64,000 nucleotides of DNA from Neoceratodus forsteri (lineage: Eukaryota; Chordata; Ceratodontiformes; Ceratodontidae). The position numbers were made by a program, and so were the translations under genes. This document shows, piece by piece, positions 11,561 through 23,346 of the stretch (position 1 is its first letter; every line of letters begins with the position of its first letter). The notes beneath the pieces are model-generated. The model was not told the origin of the DNA. It searched no databases and saw only the letters and a program-made list of their open reading frames with translations. The DNA lies in NCBI GenBank assembly GCA_016271365.2, contig CM057458.1:196078501-196142500 (forward strand), read 5' to 3'.

Positions 11561-12817
11561 CTTATTAATACAGTAAACTGCTCCCAGATTCTTGATCCCC
11601 TATATTCATCACTTTGCACTTTTGGGCATTAAAATTCAACTGCCAAATACTGGACCATTTCTTCAGTCTTATCACATCCTGTCTCATGTTGTAAACTCTT
11701 CCTTCACTGTAAACCCTTCCACAGAGCTTTAAATCATCTGTGAATAGACAAAGCATGCCTTGAATACCCATGTATACTGTATGTCACAGATATACATATT
11801 GAACAGTAGTGGTCCCAGGACCAAACCCTGATGTATTCCGCTAGTCACAGTCTTGTCTGCAGAGAACGTACCACATAGGACCACCCTCTGGGTTCTATTA
11901 GTCAATCAGCTTTTGATCCAACCAGTTATTGTTCTGCTTGGCTCATCTTCCTAACTAGCTTCATATGAGGTACCCAGTCTAATGCCATACTAAAATCTGG
12001 GTATGGCACATTCACTGCCTGAACCACATCTGCCATCTGTGTCACTGCATTAAAAAAGTCTATTTAGGTGGTCTGACCTGAACTGGCCCTTGAAGAATCC
12101 GTGCTGTTTTCCATTGATTCTTTTTCCTCCAAGAATGTAACCATCTCCTCGACCAGACCCTGGTAAATCCATGCTGGTTCCTATCCGTTAATTCATTTTC
12201 CTCCAAATAATCAACTACAGTGTCTCCTCCTTGATAAATGTCCCCAAAGATTTGATCCCTGTTGATGTCAGGCCCACCGACCAATAGTGACTCATATTTT
12301 CCCCTATCTCCACCTTTATGTAGTGGAAATTAGCCACCCTCCAATCTGCAGGTACTACACCTGTTGTTATTCATTCCCCATAGAGGATTAATAGCCATTC
12401 TGCCAGCAACTGCCTTGTTTCTTTTAACGCTCCAAGATAGTCCCATCAGGGCCTGGTGGTTTATGAATTTTTAAATGTCCCACTCCCTTGAGTACCCCTT
12501 CCCATATCATTTCCTCCCATCTCAAACTTGTCCCATGTATCGCCCATACATTTTCTCCTGCTGTCTGGGAGTTGGCCTGCTTTCTCGACTGCAGGCATTG
12601 AACAAAACTATTCATTTAGTATTCTTGCCTTCTCTATACTGTCAATTGTGCTAACCCCTTCTTTCCTTACGGTTTCTGCACTGCCCCTTGTTCTTACTGA
12701 TGTATCTAAAGAAAGAGTTGTCAATTTTCCTTTCCCTTTTTTGCTAGCCTTAATTCTGCCTTTGCCTCTGTGATCTTTTTGCTTTTGCTTATTTTATCCT
12801 TTATACTGGATAGTTTT
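11561..12817 (-). mobile_element. CR1 fragment (RT domain), antisense
   Basis: Minus-strand frames give CR1 RT pieces: KPPGPDGT near 12,450 (PGPDGI region), then the fingers/palm region, then an LFTDD motif near 11,745 followed by KKWSSIWQLNFNAQKCKV near 11,620-11,680, the CR1 block after the catalytic aspartates. The copy is 5' truncated and lacks the CR1 3' end. Stops and frameshifts throughout. A 1.6-kb element sits immediately after its 5' edge. Confidence 0.8.
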
Positions 12818-14461
12818 GTAACCCCTAGATGGCGCTATCCCAGGGGCTACTACCCCTGCCTGATTTGCCACTAACAGGTTGAGGGGCCTGGATCCAATGG
12901 CGGGTGCCTCCACCCAGAGGTCAGGGTTTGCAGTAGTTAAACTTACTTGGTCACAGCCCTCTGGGACACTGCAACCCCCCTTTCTTCCCACTAGTGGCCC
13001 ACACAATATATCAGAATTACCTTCAACGTATACACTTACCCCCAGGACTAGTTCTGGCACTGGGACCTCCTGTGGAATAAGATACGGTGCAACAATCACA
13101 GTACAGTACTTTAACATAGACAAATACCTCAGGCAGCATAACTTTGCCAAAACAAGCAGCTCTGATTTATTTAGGGGGATATAACAAGGACAGGGGGAAA
13201 TCAGGTTAATTAGCTTATCACTTTACTATCTACCTATGGCTCTGTGCACAGGCCTATCCCTACCAGTTACTGTCCCTGGGTACCCAAGCCCTAGTGGCTA
13301 GTCCAAACCGTGGCAGCTGGTAGGGGCCCTTTCACACAGAGAAAAGGAAAATTAAACAGTCAGCAGTACAGTAATTCCATTTGGATTTAATTTGGCAATT
13401 CAACAGGGAGCAACCCTGAATTAGTACTCATGACCTCCAAACAAGATAGGGTCCTTCAACGTCAGCAGGGCTACTTTTCAGCTCCACGAGACTCTTCACA
13501 CATTTATATGGTAAAAAAAAAAAGAAAGTACTATACCAGGCAGGCTGCTTCTCTATCCCGATCGCGATTACTGCACAATACCCGGGAGAACACACAGCAG
13601 AGTCAGTTCCTGACAGACCGAGTGCAATTCAACAATTTCTTCAGTCTTCTACAGGGTGAGCCTGGTTTCTACTCTTCAGAGATCCTTTGATTCTTTTCAC
13701 GGGACGGATTCAGTCCTAACAAGCAGTTACACAAGCTGCAGACCGGAACTCTGGGCCTTGCACACGTTTTTTGACTGAAACTGTGCACTGAAGGAGCACA
13801 GGGTTTCTTTCCTCTTCACTTCCAGATCTCAAACTGAAACTCCAACAGACAAAACCGGGCACTTCCTTTGAGTTCCTCCCAGTTCTTGACTGGATTGGCT
13901 GTCACTCACAATAGACTGCTGCTGTTGGTCCAAAAAGGCACCGGAGTCTAAACTACATCTCCCAGAGTCACTGCCCATACAATCCTCTTGTGGCTGGCTC
14001 AGATTATGAGTCCAAGTTCTGATTCGTCCAAGGCACCATTTTAGAGCTAGCTTACCCCACACTGATTGGTCCAGTTCAGCAGTTCAAAACCAGAATGGGG
14101 AACTAGGCAAACAGTTCTGACTGCAAAGAAAGCAGGTTAGACAAACTGTAATTTCATTATTACTCTAAAAGATTTCTGGCAAACAGTTACATCTTTCAGA
14201 TAGGTTCCCTTTGCACTCCTAGTGACTGCAAAAATGGAGTGAATTGGCAGCAGTTCGAGTGGTACTCAAACAGAGAAACACACAATCCCCCCCCATATAA
14301 ACTAATTATGTCTGCAAGCAGACAGCTCTTAAAGAGACAGTACCAGAGGCTCTAAAAACACTCACTGATAAATGGCTTAAATGCCAAACACCATTCAGGC
14401 TTGGAGCATTCAAGCAAGCTCCTGGAAGTCTTTTGGGAACCCCCATTTGCAGGGGGGTTAC
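12818..14461. mobile_element. Element with GTAACCCC/GGGGTTAC ends
   Basis: The left end GTAACCCCTAGATGG and the right end CCATTTGCAGGGGGGTTAC form an inverted repeat. AGTTTT precedes the left end (812-817 within the 12.8-kb line) and follows the right end (14,462-14,467). Read one base wider, the element starts TG, ends CA and has GTTT on both sides, which would also fit a solo LTR. The interior has no convincing ORF and includes AATTAATT-poor, pyrimidine-rich sequence and an A-run near 13,513. The right duplication merges with a T-run, so the evidence is weaker there. Confidence 0.5.
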
Positions 14462-14463
14462 AG

Positions 14464-14900
14464 TTTTTTTTTTTTTAAGAATCTACTTTGTCTCCCACTG
14501 CCGGCGGGGCTCGTTGGCAGTTAAACCGGCCATCCATGCTCTATTCCTCCACCAGCTGACAGGGATCATGCTGCACAGCAGGGGAGGCTTGGTTTTTACC
14601 TTGTTGTCTCTGTTGCTGCTTCCCTGAAACCTCGCCCCTGAGAATGCAGGCTCAAGGACGTGAGTCCAGGCTGTTCAACCAAACCCTTACAGTGTCCTCC
14701 CCTCCTCCCCACACCGTGAGTCCCATGCTGCTGCCTGTGCATCTACAGGTGGTGGTAACAGGACGATGTGACAGCCCACCCTCCCTTGGAGGAGGAGAGC
14801 ATCTTATGGGATGCTCAAGCTTCCCCCCGGCCAGCCCCTGACGACCCAGGCTCATTCCCGAACCCGGGTCACTGGTGACAAGATCCTTGTTAGTCGAGCA
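14464..14900 (-). mobile_element. Retroposon family R, antisense fragment
   Basis: Begins with a T-run (antisense poly-A), then GC-rich sequence with CTGACGACCCAGGCTC and CATTCCCGAACCCGGGTCA near 14,838-14,872, matching the 11.2-11.5 kb fragment in order. ORFs across it on both strands are chance products of high GC. Confidence 0.5.
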
Positions 14901-14929
14901 GTGGCCTTAATTAATCCCCAGCTGGCCAC

Positions 14930-14987
14930 TGTTATGCATAGAAATGGGGCGTGCCCCCACACTCTCCCTGGTCACATGTCACTGAGC

Positions 14988-15020
<33 letters not shown>

Positions 15021-15095
15021 AGGAATATCGGGAAGTGGAAGGGATTGGCTGGCAACCAGCTTTGGAAAAAATTACAATCCCTTCCACACATAGAA
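14930..15095. mobile_element. Partial foldback MITE with TG microsatellite
   Basis: GGAAGTGGAAGGGATTGGCT and the following ACAATCCCTTCC near 15,030-15,085 correspond to the right arm of the palindromic MITE at 2.9-3.4 kb. Upstream, GGGGCGTGCCCCCAC and CTCTCCCT resemble its inner blocks. A (TG)n run occupies 14,991-15,019 inside it. Confidence 0.6.
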
Positions 15096-15524
15096 CGGCT
15101 TAAAATAACATGATTGAAAGCAGCAGGAAAGACTATGGTGTGCATTAGCTACCACAGTGGATGAGTGAAGGGGATATCTTAAATCCCTTTAAGTAATATA
15201 TATGTCTGCATGCTGGAGCACTCTTTTTTGAGGAACTAGCTAAGCAAGACTGTAAATACTGGTTCTAGGAACATGGATATGTTGTTCTATCCGTACGTGT
15301 TGGCAGTGTCCTTTTGCTTTAAGATGTGCTGTAAAGTCTTCAAGCTGGCTCCTCTCACCCACCCAGGTGGTATATCCCTCAGCTCCGCCCAGTGATGCCA
15401 GAGCTTCCTTTCCACTGGAAGAAGCAAATTCACTCCTTACTGTTCCCGCATTGGTAGGCCCTGACATTCAAATCTTTGGATTTTATTCCAAAACTTAAAC
15501 TTGTTAGAGTACTGTCTTTGGGTT

Positions 15525-15990
15525 GTGTTGGAGTTTCACCTGAACCGGGTGGTGACTCTTCCAGTGTTTTTCCCAAATCATACCTCTGAGGCCGAACACA
15601 TGCTCCATACTTTGGACCCGAGGTGAACGCTTGCTTACTTCAAAGAGCGCACGGCTGGAGTTCGAGGAGAGGTTCGACAGCTGTTTGTCACCTACGCTGA
15701 AGCCGCACCTGGCAGACCTGCAGCCAAGCGGATAATTGGCAGTTGAATCACTTCCTGTATTGCTGTCTGCTGTAAGTTGGTGGGTAGGGAGCCCCCCTGT
15801 AGGGCTATGGACTGATTCCACCTGTCACACCACTGCATCGGTGTCTGTTTCTAGGGACGTCCCTATCCAGGAAATCTGCAGGGCTGCTACTTGGAAGTCA
15901 GCATACACCTTCATTTCCCATTGCCACATTGACTTAGTCACGCTGGGATGCTGGTTTGGGGGCCTCAGTTCTCCAATCTTTATTCCCTAA
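15525..15990 (+). pseudogene. DIRS tyrosine recombinase, C-terminal part (deleted D1 copy)
   Basis: Frames match the second half of the D1 recombinase: the EVRQLFVTYTEAA-like block near 15,665, the GDVPIQEICRAATW-like block near 15,850-15,895 and the FGGLSS...FIP end. The HxxR segment near 15,820 is degraded. The position after TFISH that should hold the nucleophilic tyrosine is cysteine (SHCHID). Frameshifted and lacking its N-terminal half, so not functional. Confidence 0.75.
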
Positions 15991-16096
15991 GTAGGGAGTG
16001 TGCACCTTGCCTTCCTCCTACCGGAGAACTGCTAGGAGTCTGACAACAAGTATGGATGGAACAACATATCCACGTCCCTAGAAACACAGGTTACTC

Positions 16097-16730
16097 TTTG
16101 TAGATATGTTTCACAGACAGCTAATAGATTATTCAATTCAATAAAAAAAAATCCTTTATTACAAGGAATAGTGACTGCATATTTAACCTGAATAAAACTT
16201 ATATAATTCCTGACTTGGACTATGGTTCACCAGTTTGTAGTCCCTACCTTAGGAGGGGTATACATTTACTTAAAAAGATACAGAGAAAAGTAACTAAATC
16301 AATTAAGGGTTTGCATACCTTACATTACGAGGATAGGGTTCATATATTAAATCTATTTACTTTAGAAAATGAAAGAGAAAGAGGCGATTTGTTATTGCTG
16401 TATAAGACTCTGCAGAATCATGACTTGATGCAATAGTGCAGCCTCAAATTTATCCATAGGCAAAATAATCTAAGATTTCACAATAGACAACTGATTATTC
16501 CTATAACAAATACAGTTAAAAGATATAACTATCATACAGTGAGGGCAGCACAGCTGTGGAATATATTACCTAGCAATATAGTTTTGTCTCCAACTTTTGA
16601 GACATTTAAATCTTGGCTAGACACATTCCTAGTTCAAAAAAAAAACCACAAAACAATAAACCCACTAGGAGTGGGAGACAATTTAATGGGCTTTTAGCGT
16701 ACTTTGTCTATACATACCAACTTATATCAA
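16097..16730 (+). mobile_element. CR1-group LINE 3' fragment nested in D1 copy
   Basis: The frame from about 16,200 reads LDYGSPVCSPYLRRGIH, KKIQRKVTKSIKGL, then ERERGDLLLLYKTL, and after a stop AAQLWNILPSNIV, the order found at the C-terminus of CR1-group ORF2. Its wording is unlike the main CR1 copies here, so it is a separate subfamily. Flanking DIRS sequence is contiguous across it apart from about 5 bp. No clear target duplication. Confidence 0.75.
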
Positions 16731-17019
16731 GTAACAGTAGTTCTAGGAGTAGTATATGTTGTTCATCCACATGGACCCACCTGACCTCCCTAGCTTCAAT
16801 GCACACACTCTGCTTCCAACAGTCAAGATCTGGCGTCATGGGTCGGAGCCGAGGGATATACCACCCGGATGGGTGGGAAGAGCCAGCTTGAAGATTTTCC
16901 AGCACATCTTAAAGGGAAAGGACACTGCCAACAAGTGTGGATGAACAACATACTGTATATCACTCCTAGAACTACTGTTACAAGTGAGTAACCTGTGTTT
17001 TATATTGTTTTATTATTTT

Positions 17020-18295
17020 AACGGGCAGACCATGTCATCCTTCAAGAAGCCCCTATAGAGGTTAAAAAGTCAGGGGTTCTGGCACATAACATGGTAATCT
17101 ATATGCAGACCTTTGATGAAATAAAGCATACTTAAAGACAGTTTTTGGAGTTGGCTGAGTTTAACCTTTAACCTATGGAAAGGTGCAAAAATTACAGCCC
17201 AGGATTTGCCTGAGGGCTATGCCAAGAATGACTTGCTTAAAACTTTGACATCTGGTGATGAGGTTGGCGGACATTTGCTCTGCTCACCCTATGATGTCTC
17301 TGATGCCTCTGCCAGGGCTGCTGCTTCTGGCATTTGTATGAGGAAGCATTTTTGGTTCGGAGCAACTGGTTTTGTGAATGATGTGCAAAAAGCAGTTTTA
17401 AATGTCCCTTTTAAGGCGACAGAACTGTTTGGTTATGATGAGGAAGAAGCTCTAAGAGGTCGTCAGACATAAAAAATAACTAAAGTCTGTCACATTCCTG
17501 TATCCCACTCCAGCTAGGGGTTGTGGGAGGGGCTCCTATCACTAGCCTGCTGCTAGAGGTGGCTGTGCCTACCATCAGCAAGGCAGAGGTAGGGGATGTG
17601 GCCCCCTGCCAGGTCCCCTTCCCCCAGGTTTCCATACAAAAGCACACAAAACAGTCCGTATTGGTGGCACTGGCACCACTAATTCTGCATAACTATTGGC
17701 AAGATATACACACTCCCAATGTTGCATCAGGTAGTGGTTATTGGGGCAGAATCTCTCTGAATCTACAGAGGGGGATTACAAGATTGCAGGCTCTCATTCC
17801 CCAGCCACAAACAGGGAACTAACTTTGTTCCCTGGACATGAAGGAGGCATACCTTCATGTGACGATCAGAAAAGCAGTACCTCTGCCAAGTCCTGGGGGA
17901 GGAGTACTACCAGTTCAGAGTCTTGTCCTTTGGCTTGGCTTCTGCACCATGGGTTTTTACCAACTGCTTGGCAGTAGTGGCAGCAGCCCTTCACAGGGAA
18001 GGCATGTATGTCTTTCCCTCCCTGCACCACTGGCTGCTGAAAGCCAGTTTCAGGGAAGCTCGTCTACATACATTGTCTCAGACAAGGCACTTGTGCGAGG
18101 ATTTGGGGGTATCAGTACATGTGCCAACACCTGTTATGACTCCTTGTCACTCACTACAGTACATAGGAGCAGTTTTGGTTGCAGAGAAGGGTTATGCTTT
18201 CTGCCACAGGATAAGGCAGAAAACCTTATTGCCTCAGCAAGGTTGGTATACAGGAGTCTCCTAAGTCTCCTGTCTGTGGCCATCGTGACAGTGCT
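17020..18295 (+). pseudogene. DIRS gag-to-RT relic (family near D2)
   Basis: The first part resembles DIRS gag (SGVLAHNMVIYMQ near 17,075, then MRKHFWFGATGFVNDVQ and VPFKATELFGYDEEE near 17,335-17,450). The second part is DIRS RT: CSLDMKEAYLHVTI near 17,830, LSFGLASAPWVFTNCLAV near 17,925, and a YVFPSLHHWLL stretch where the family normally has the catalytic YLDDWLL, so the aspartates are lost. Several frameshifts. It breaks off at a TTTA-rich junction at 18,295. It could be the 5' part of the D2 element that resumes at 28,970. Confidence 0.75.
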
Positions 18296-18640
18296 ATTTA
18301 TTTATTTAAGTTTAAGTTAAGTTTATTGGCAGGAAGACTCCATTAAGCATGGTTATTTTCAAGTAGGTCCTGTAAGGACAGTGTTAAACAGTGTACAATA
18401 AAAGTGATGACATAGCATACAGGTGCAATAATTGGTAGAAAAAAGTGCAGATTTGGTCAGTAAAAACAATAATAAAATGGATCTGAATCCAGTGGTGACA
18501 TACCATAAGGTAACGATAAATGGTAGGAAATACGTACAGGGTCAATGAAAAGAAAAACAATAGTGAAACTTACAGGAACCAATTCATATTAAGAGGGAGA
18601 ACAAAATATAGTATCAGTAAGGACTTTTATGATTGCTGTC
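18296..18640. other. Unassigned AT-rich stretch
   Basis: Starts with TTTATTTA repeats like an antisense retroposon tail, followed by AT-rich sequence with no recognised family. Confidence 0.35.
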
Positions 18641-18911
18641 AGCTTCCCAAGATGGCTGCCAGTTCAGGAAGGAAGGAAAGGGGTAAGAAAAAATACATCA
18701 CTACTTCTGACGAGGAAGGAATCTGACTGAGGGGGCAAGGGATAAGTGCAAGAAGTTGCAAGAGGACGAAAGAGCAAGGGAGAGAGTTGGCAGGGATCAG
18801 GGATGGAGAGTATAGGAGTAGTCCTGAGTGTAAGAGTGGGGATGCACTAGGGAGGACAAGGGCCAGGGTGGATAGGCAGACTAGGGAGAAGGATGCAAGA
18901 AGTCCGAGGGT
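18641..18911 (+). other. Possible CR1 5' region
   Basis: Purine-rich sequence beginning AAGATGGCTGCC with a short frame (KMAASSGRKERGKKK). Purine-rich leaders precede CR1 ORF1, and a CR1 in the same orientation lies downstream at 20.6 kb. The link is only positional; two antisense LINE pieces separate them. Confidence 0.3.
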
Positions 18912-19118
18912 ATTTATTTATTGTTTAGGATAACAACCTTTGAGCTAGGATCTCTTTTACAAAGGTTTCACATCGGATACAGAAAATTAGAGCAAGTACA
19001 AACCAATTTAACCCATATACAGAAGGAATAAATGACTAACAGCATAAATATGAGACAGTGGAAGAGCATTTACAAGTGAGCTTAGTACTATAGACATTGA
19101 TTCTGTGTTGCCCCTGAA
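18912..19118 (-). mobile_element. LINE-A 3' tail, antisense
   Basis: TATTTATTTATTG followed by ACAACCTTTGAGCTAGGATC and a TTTCACATCGGATAC block are the antisense LINE-A tail, stem-loop and adjacent 3'-UTR. Very short 5'-truncated insertion. Confidence 0.7.
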
Positions 19119-20172
19119 AACATAGAAACATAGACTTTGACGGCAGATAAGGACCACTTGGCCCACCCAGCCTGCCCATTTCCCTACCTATTGGATAAGC
19201 TACAGATTCTAGTTAACCAACAGCCTACTTCCTGCAACCCCCCACTGTAATTGCCTTACGTCGGTCCCATGCATATTTGAATTCCTCCACTGTTTTAGAC
19301 CCCACAACCTCTCCAGGAAGGCGGTTCCATGCGTCCACCACTCTCTCCGTGAAAAATAATTTACTCACATTACCCCTGAGCCATCCCCCCTCTATCTTTA
19401 AATTGTGCCCCCTTGTTCTTACACATCTCTTTTTCTGAAAGATGCTACCCTCCTGGACTTTGCTGATTCCCTTGAGGTACTTAAAAGTTTCTGTCATGTC
19501 CCCCCGTCCCTCCTTTCATCAAGGGTATACATATTAAGCTCTCTCTGTCTCTCTTCATATGGTTTCTGATGTAGACCTTACACCATATTAGTTGCCCTCC
19601 TCTGGACTGCTTCCACCCTGTCTATGTCCTTGCGTAGATGAGGTCTCCAAAACTGCACACAGTACTCCAGATGGGGTCTCACCAACTGTCTGTACAGAGG
19701 GATAACCACTTCCCTTTTTCTACTTGTGATGCCCCTCCCTATGCATCCCAGTATCCCCCTGGCTCCCCTTACTGACTTCTCACATTGCTTACCCACCTTT
19801 AGGTCATCCAATATGACTACACCCAGATCCCTTTCCATTATTATTGTTGTTAGTACCTCCCTGCTATTGTGTACTCTTCTCTTGGATTTTTATTTCCCAG
19901 GTGCCTAACTTTGCACTTCTTTGCATTGAATCTAAGTTGCCATATGTCTGACCATTCCTCCAACCTTGCCAAGTCCCTTCTCATCCTTTCTCCCCCTTCC
20001 CCGTATATCAGCTCTGTTACAGATCTTTGTGTCATCTGCAAAGAGGCATACCTTTCCTTCCAGACCCTCTGCAATGTCACCTATAAAGATGTTAAAGAGG
20101 ACTGGACCCAGTACTGAGCCCTGAGGTACTCCACTAGTAACCCCCCCTTTCTTCAGAATGTGTTCCATTCAC
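19119..20172 (-). mobile_element. CR1 3' fragment, antisense
   Basis: The 3' end reads ACATAGAAACATAG on the plus strand, the antisense CR1 3' repeat. Minus-strand frames give, from the 5' side, [18 protein letters not shown] near 20,120, LFADDTKIC near 20,055, [10 protein letters not shown] near 19,930, [15 protein letters not shown] near 19,665 and ERVVDAWNRLPGEVV near 19,340. Truncated inside the RT. By eye it is very close to the copy at 53.5-54.5 kb. Several frameshifts. Confidence 0.9.
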
Positions 20173-20232
20173 AAAAGGGACCTTTGGGGCTCAGTGGGTC
20201 TACCCAGTTACCAAAATTCAATAAATAAATAA
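20173..20232 (+). mobile_element. Short retroposon 3' tail (family T)
   Basis: AAAAGGGACCTTTGGGGCTC, CAGTGGGTCTACCCAGTTAC and a TAAATAAATAA tail match a similar insert at 37.09-37.16 kb. The hairpin-like GGGTCTACCC and the A-rich tail suggest the extreme 3' end of a LINE or SINE. Family not recognised. Confidence 0.5.
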
Positions 20233-20611
20233 TGCACAGTTATAAAAAGGAATGCAGTAGTTTGAGTAAGTATAGTTTCGATACAGGGTAGAAGTACTAG
20301 CAGGTTATACTGACCACATCATGAGGTAGACTAAGACTTTGCATTGCTATTTGCATTGTGGAAAGGAGGAGTAGGAGTTTGAAGAAGGTTGTGCAGTAGT
20401 TACTTGGTCTCTTTTTGGGTGTGAACAGGAAGAATGGGAATGTAAAAAGCAGTTGCTCAATCTGTCTAGACGAATACAACAAAGGGGGTAATGGAAATTA
20501 AGAAAAGGAGAAGAATGTTTTGCACTGATAGATGGGGAAGGGGGAGACTTGGAGGAGTGTTTGGTATTCTTCATCTGGAAGGGTGGGGGTCGCTGGTGGG
20601 CAACGAGAGCA
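20233..20611. other. Unassigned stretch before CR1 ORF1
   Basis: Possibly CR1 5' leader towards its right end, which becomes G-rich near 20,530. Nothing else is recognised. Confidence 0.35.
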
Positions 20612-21771
20612 ATGGATAGGGTGATAGGCTGCAACAACTGCGGTGCACCAATCTTTCTAAAAATTGCCTGGAGGGTGGGGGGATGTTTAGTGTGCAACCA
20701 CATAGAGAAACTTAGAAAGGAGATCGAGGGTCTGCAGGAGGAACTAAGACAGGCGAGGCAGACTGGAGGTGGGTTTAGCCCAGTACTGGAGGGAGGGAGG
20801 AGGGGAGATGAGGGAGGGCAGTTTGGGTCAACAGTGGTGAGGAGAGGGTCAGAAGAAGGGAAGCAGAGACTAAGGGGCCCAGGCCAGGAAGAACGATTGC
20901 CAGGGAAACCAGGTCAGGAGACAAAAGACAAACGGAAGGAGGACCCAGGGACTTGTGAGGGGAGGAGAAGTGGCAACTGTCATGGAGTGGAAAGGAGGAA
21001 ACAGGTTAGTATGAAAGAGGAAGCAGGCATTTGTGAAGGGTCTTCAGAAAATAGTTTTGCACTGCTAGAGTGGATGAAGGAGGAGGGAGGTGATGCAGTT
21101 GGAGGAGTAATCGATAAATGCCTGGACCAAACCAGAGCAGGGGAAGTTCTGCTGGGAGAATTGCAACAGGAGCAAAAGGGGGAAATAATGTGCAGGAGGA
21201 AGAAGAGAAGCTGGGAATGAGAGATGGAGATGAATAGAAGCAAGCAGGGAGTAAGAGGGGTGGAATCTTAGTGCTGAGGGACTCAATACTAAGAGGAGTC
21301 AGGTGGGGTAGCAAGGGGGAGAGGCATAGTCGCATTTGGGTGGAGGCCATGCCAGGAATGACAGCAGAAAGGGTGGGACAATCTGTTCTGAAATATGCTA
21401 GAAGGGGTAGGATAAGCTTCATTTAGTTATACATCTTGGGACGAACGACCTGGCTGACAAGACAGTAGATATAGTCCAGAGGACGTTTGGGGAACTAGGA
21501 CAATTATGTGAGGGGGCAGGAAGATCAGTAGCTTTTTCAGAGATACTTCCAGTGCCCAAGGCAAGCACAACAAGAAAGCTGAGAATAGAGGAATTTAATG
21601 GATGGCTAAGAACCTGGTGTCATGCTAAAGGGTATGGTCTGTCGGGGGGGGGGAGACCTGGGAGGACAATAGTCTCTATGCCAAGGACAGACTACACCTG
21701 AGTAAGGAGGGAAAGAAAGTGCTGAAACAGAGGATGGAGGAGTACATAGAGGAAGTTGGGAATTTAAACTA
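20612..21771 (+). pseudogene. CR1 ORF1 with Cys motif, coiled coil and SGNH esterase-like domain
   Basis: The likely start is MDRVIGCNNCGAP at 20,612, not the upstream ATG at 20,549, because the Cys-rich motif (CNNC ... GGCLVCNH) begins there. It is followed by a heptad stretch LRKEIEGLQEELRQAR and a long charged linker. After a stop near 21,220, another frame gives ILVLRDSILRGV (serine block), and after a further shift HLVIHLGTNDLAD near 21,420 (GTND block), FNGWLRTWC near 21,600 and DRLHLSKEG near 21,690 (Asp/His block). This is the SGNH/GDSL esterase order known in CR1 ORF1 proteins. The glycine before the serine is replaced by arginine. At least three frame breaks. Confidence 0.85.
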
Positions 21772-21908
21772 GGAGCGGGTGTGGGTGGCAAGTGGGCAAG
21801 AGGCATGCAGAGACCACAGGTTGGGAAACCATATGAGCTTACCCCCTATAACAGTGACGAAGAGCAAATGGCAAGTACTACTAGTGATGCTAGTAAAGGA
21901 GGGCAGGA

Positions 21909-23346
21909 TGGGGGGGGGTGGAAGGTGGTTACCATAATGCTAGGAGCCTTGGGAGGAAAACTGCAGAGTTACAGGTGCTCATGGCAGAGGGAGAAGTGGA
22001 CATTACGGCCATCATAGAAACATGGGCCACCCAATACAATGACTGGGACCTGTCTGTTCCAGGGTACAGGTTATTTCTTAGGGACAGGGTGATTGGGAAA
22101 GGATATGTGAAGGAAGGACTGAAGTGTGAAGAGGAGGGGGGTAGTACGGAGTCACTTTGGATGCAAATCCAGGATTCTAGCAATAGGATTCTCAGAATGG
22201 GAGAGGTGTACAGCCTGCCCTCTCAGATGGAGGTGTTAGACAGGGAACTAGCGGGACAGATCAGGAGGACCTGCGAGAAGGGTAGTGTGGTGATTGTAGG
22301 GGACTTAAGCATGCCAGGAGTGGACTGGAATACCCCAACAACCAGGAATAGAAGGGAGCAGGTACTGCTGGATGCCTTCCAGGACAGCTTCCTGCTGCAA
22401 ATGGTCAGTGAACCAACCAGGTTAGGGAATACCCTTGACCTTGTGCTGGCAAATGGGGACTTTGTGAGAGAACTTACAGTGGAAGAACCACTGTCATCGA
22501 GTGACCACCACTCAGTATGGCTCACATCGGGTATGGGCAAGGAAGGAGTGGAGTCTGGCACAGGAGTGCTGGACTTCAGGAGGGCCGACTTTGGGAGGAT
22601 GGGGAAAGTGGTAAAAGGGTACCTAGCCAGAATTAAACCTAGTACGGGCACTAACCAGAGGTGGGAGCTCATAAAGCTGGGGATAGTGGAGGCAACCAAA
22701 ACGTGCTACAAGGCCCAGAGCAAGAAGGCTAGGGCTAAGAAACCGAGGTGGTTGAGCAAGTTCATGGAAAAGGTAAGGAGGAAAAGAGCTGGCTTTAGGA
22801 GGTACAAGAAAACAGGGAGGGGGAGGACAGGGAGGAGTACCTAACTGAATCGAAGAAGGTGACACGGGCAGTAAAGGGAGCCAAGGCATCTACAGAGCTC
22901 AGACTGGCACAAAGCATTAAGAAGGGGGAGAAGGACTTCTTTAGGTACATCAGGGAGAACAGGAGCTGTAAGGACCATATAGTAAGGATTAGGAAGGAGG
23001 AAGGTTGGGTGGAAGCAGGATGTGATAAGGCAGAAGTGCTAAATGATTACTTCTGCTCAGTATTTACTAAGGAGAAGAGAGGGGTATTACCCAAGGAGGG
23101 AGGAACGGCAGAAACGAGGGGGAGGGGTGACAGATGGGAAATCATGGAGGGCAGAGTTCGGGAGGGTTTGAAGGCACTGAGGGTGGACACGGAGCCAGGC
23201 CCAGATGGCATCCACCCCAGGGTACTGAAGGAGCTGGCAGAGGTCCTTGTGGGACCTTTGGCAGACCTATTTAATGTCTCACTACACTCAGGGTGTGTAC
23301 CTCAGGACTGGAGGATGTCTCATGTGGTGCACCTCCATAAGAGTGG
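21909..23346 (+). pseudogene. CR1 ORF2, endonuclease and RT start
   Basis: APE-type endonuclease motifs appear in order: YHNARSLGRK, ITAIIETW near 22,010, VIVGDLSMPGVDW near 22,290 and SSSDHHSVW near 22,495. The usual GDFN reads GDLS, so a catalytic asparagine is lost. A frameshift near 22,840 leads into the linker (KDFFRYIRENRSCKDHI) and the RT start with EPGPDGIHPRVLKEL near 23,190 and VPQDWRMSHVVHLHKSG near 23,300, where LINE-A interrupts. Confidence 0.9.

Larger units (their letters stand above)
15263..16997 (+). mobile_element. Internally deleted DIRS, family D1
   Basis: The left inverted terminal repeat starts TTCTAGG at 15,263 and matches the left end of the D1 element at 56,444. Just after a shared stretch ending near 15,520 it jumps straight to the middle of the recombinase, so about 5 kb (gag, RT, RNase H, recombinase N-terminus) is missing. 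The recombinase end, the internal complementary region near 16,060-16,095 and 16,732-16,760, and the right terminal repeat to about 16,997 follow in the D1 order. A LINE splits the complementary region at 16,097-16,730. Confidence 0.85.

Noticed and set aside
12794..13184. Overlapping ORFs of about 100-118 codons on both strands
   Set aside because: They lie within a TIR/LTR-like element and show no domain or codon signal.
18641..18726. AAGATGGCTGCC with a short ORF as a host first exon
   Set aside because: The purine-rich context beside CR1 and the lack of downstream exons favour a retroelement leader.
20549..21220. A 223-codon frame as a possible host gene
   Set aside because: The Cys motif, coiled coil and the downstream esterase and endonuclease frames identify it as CR1 ORF1.
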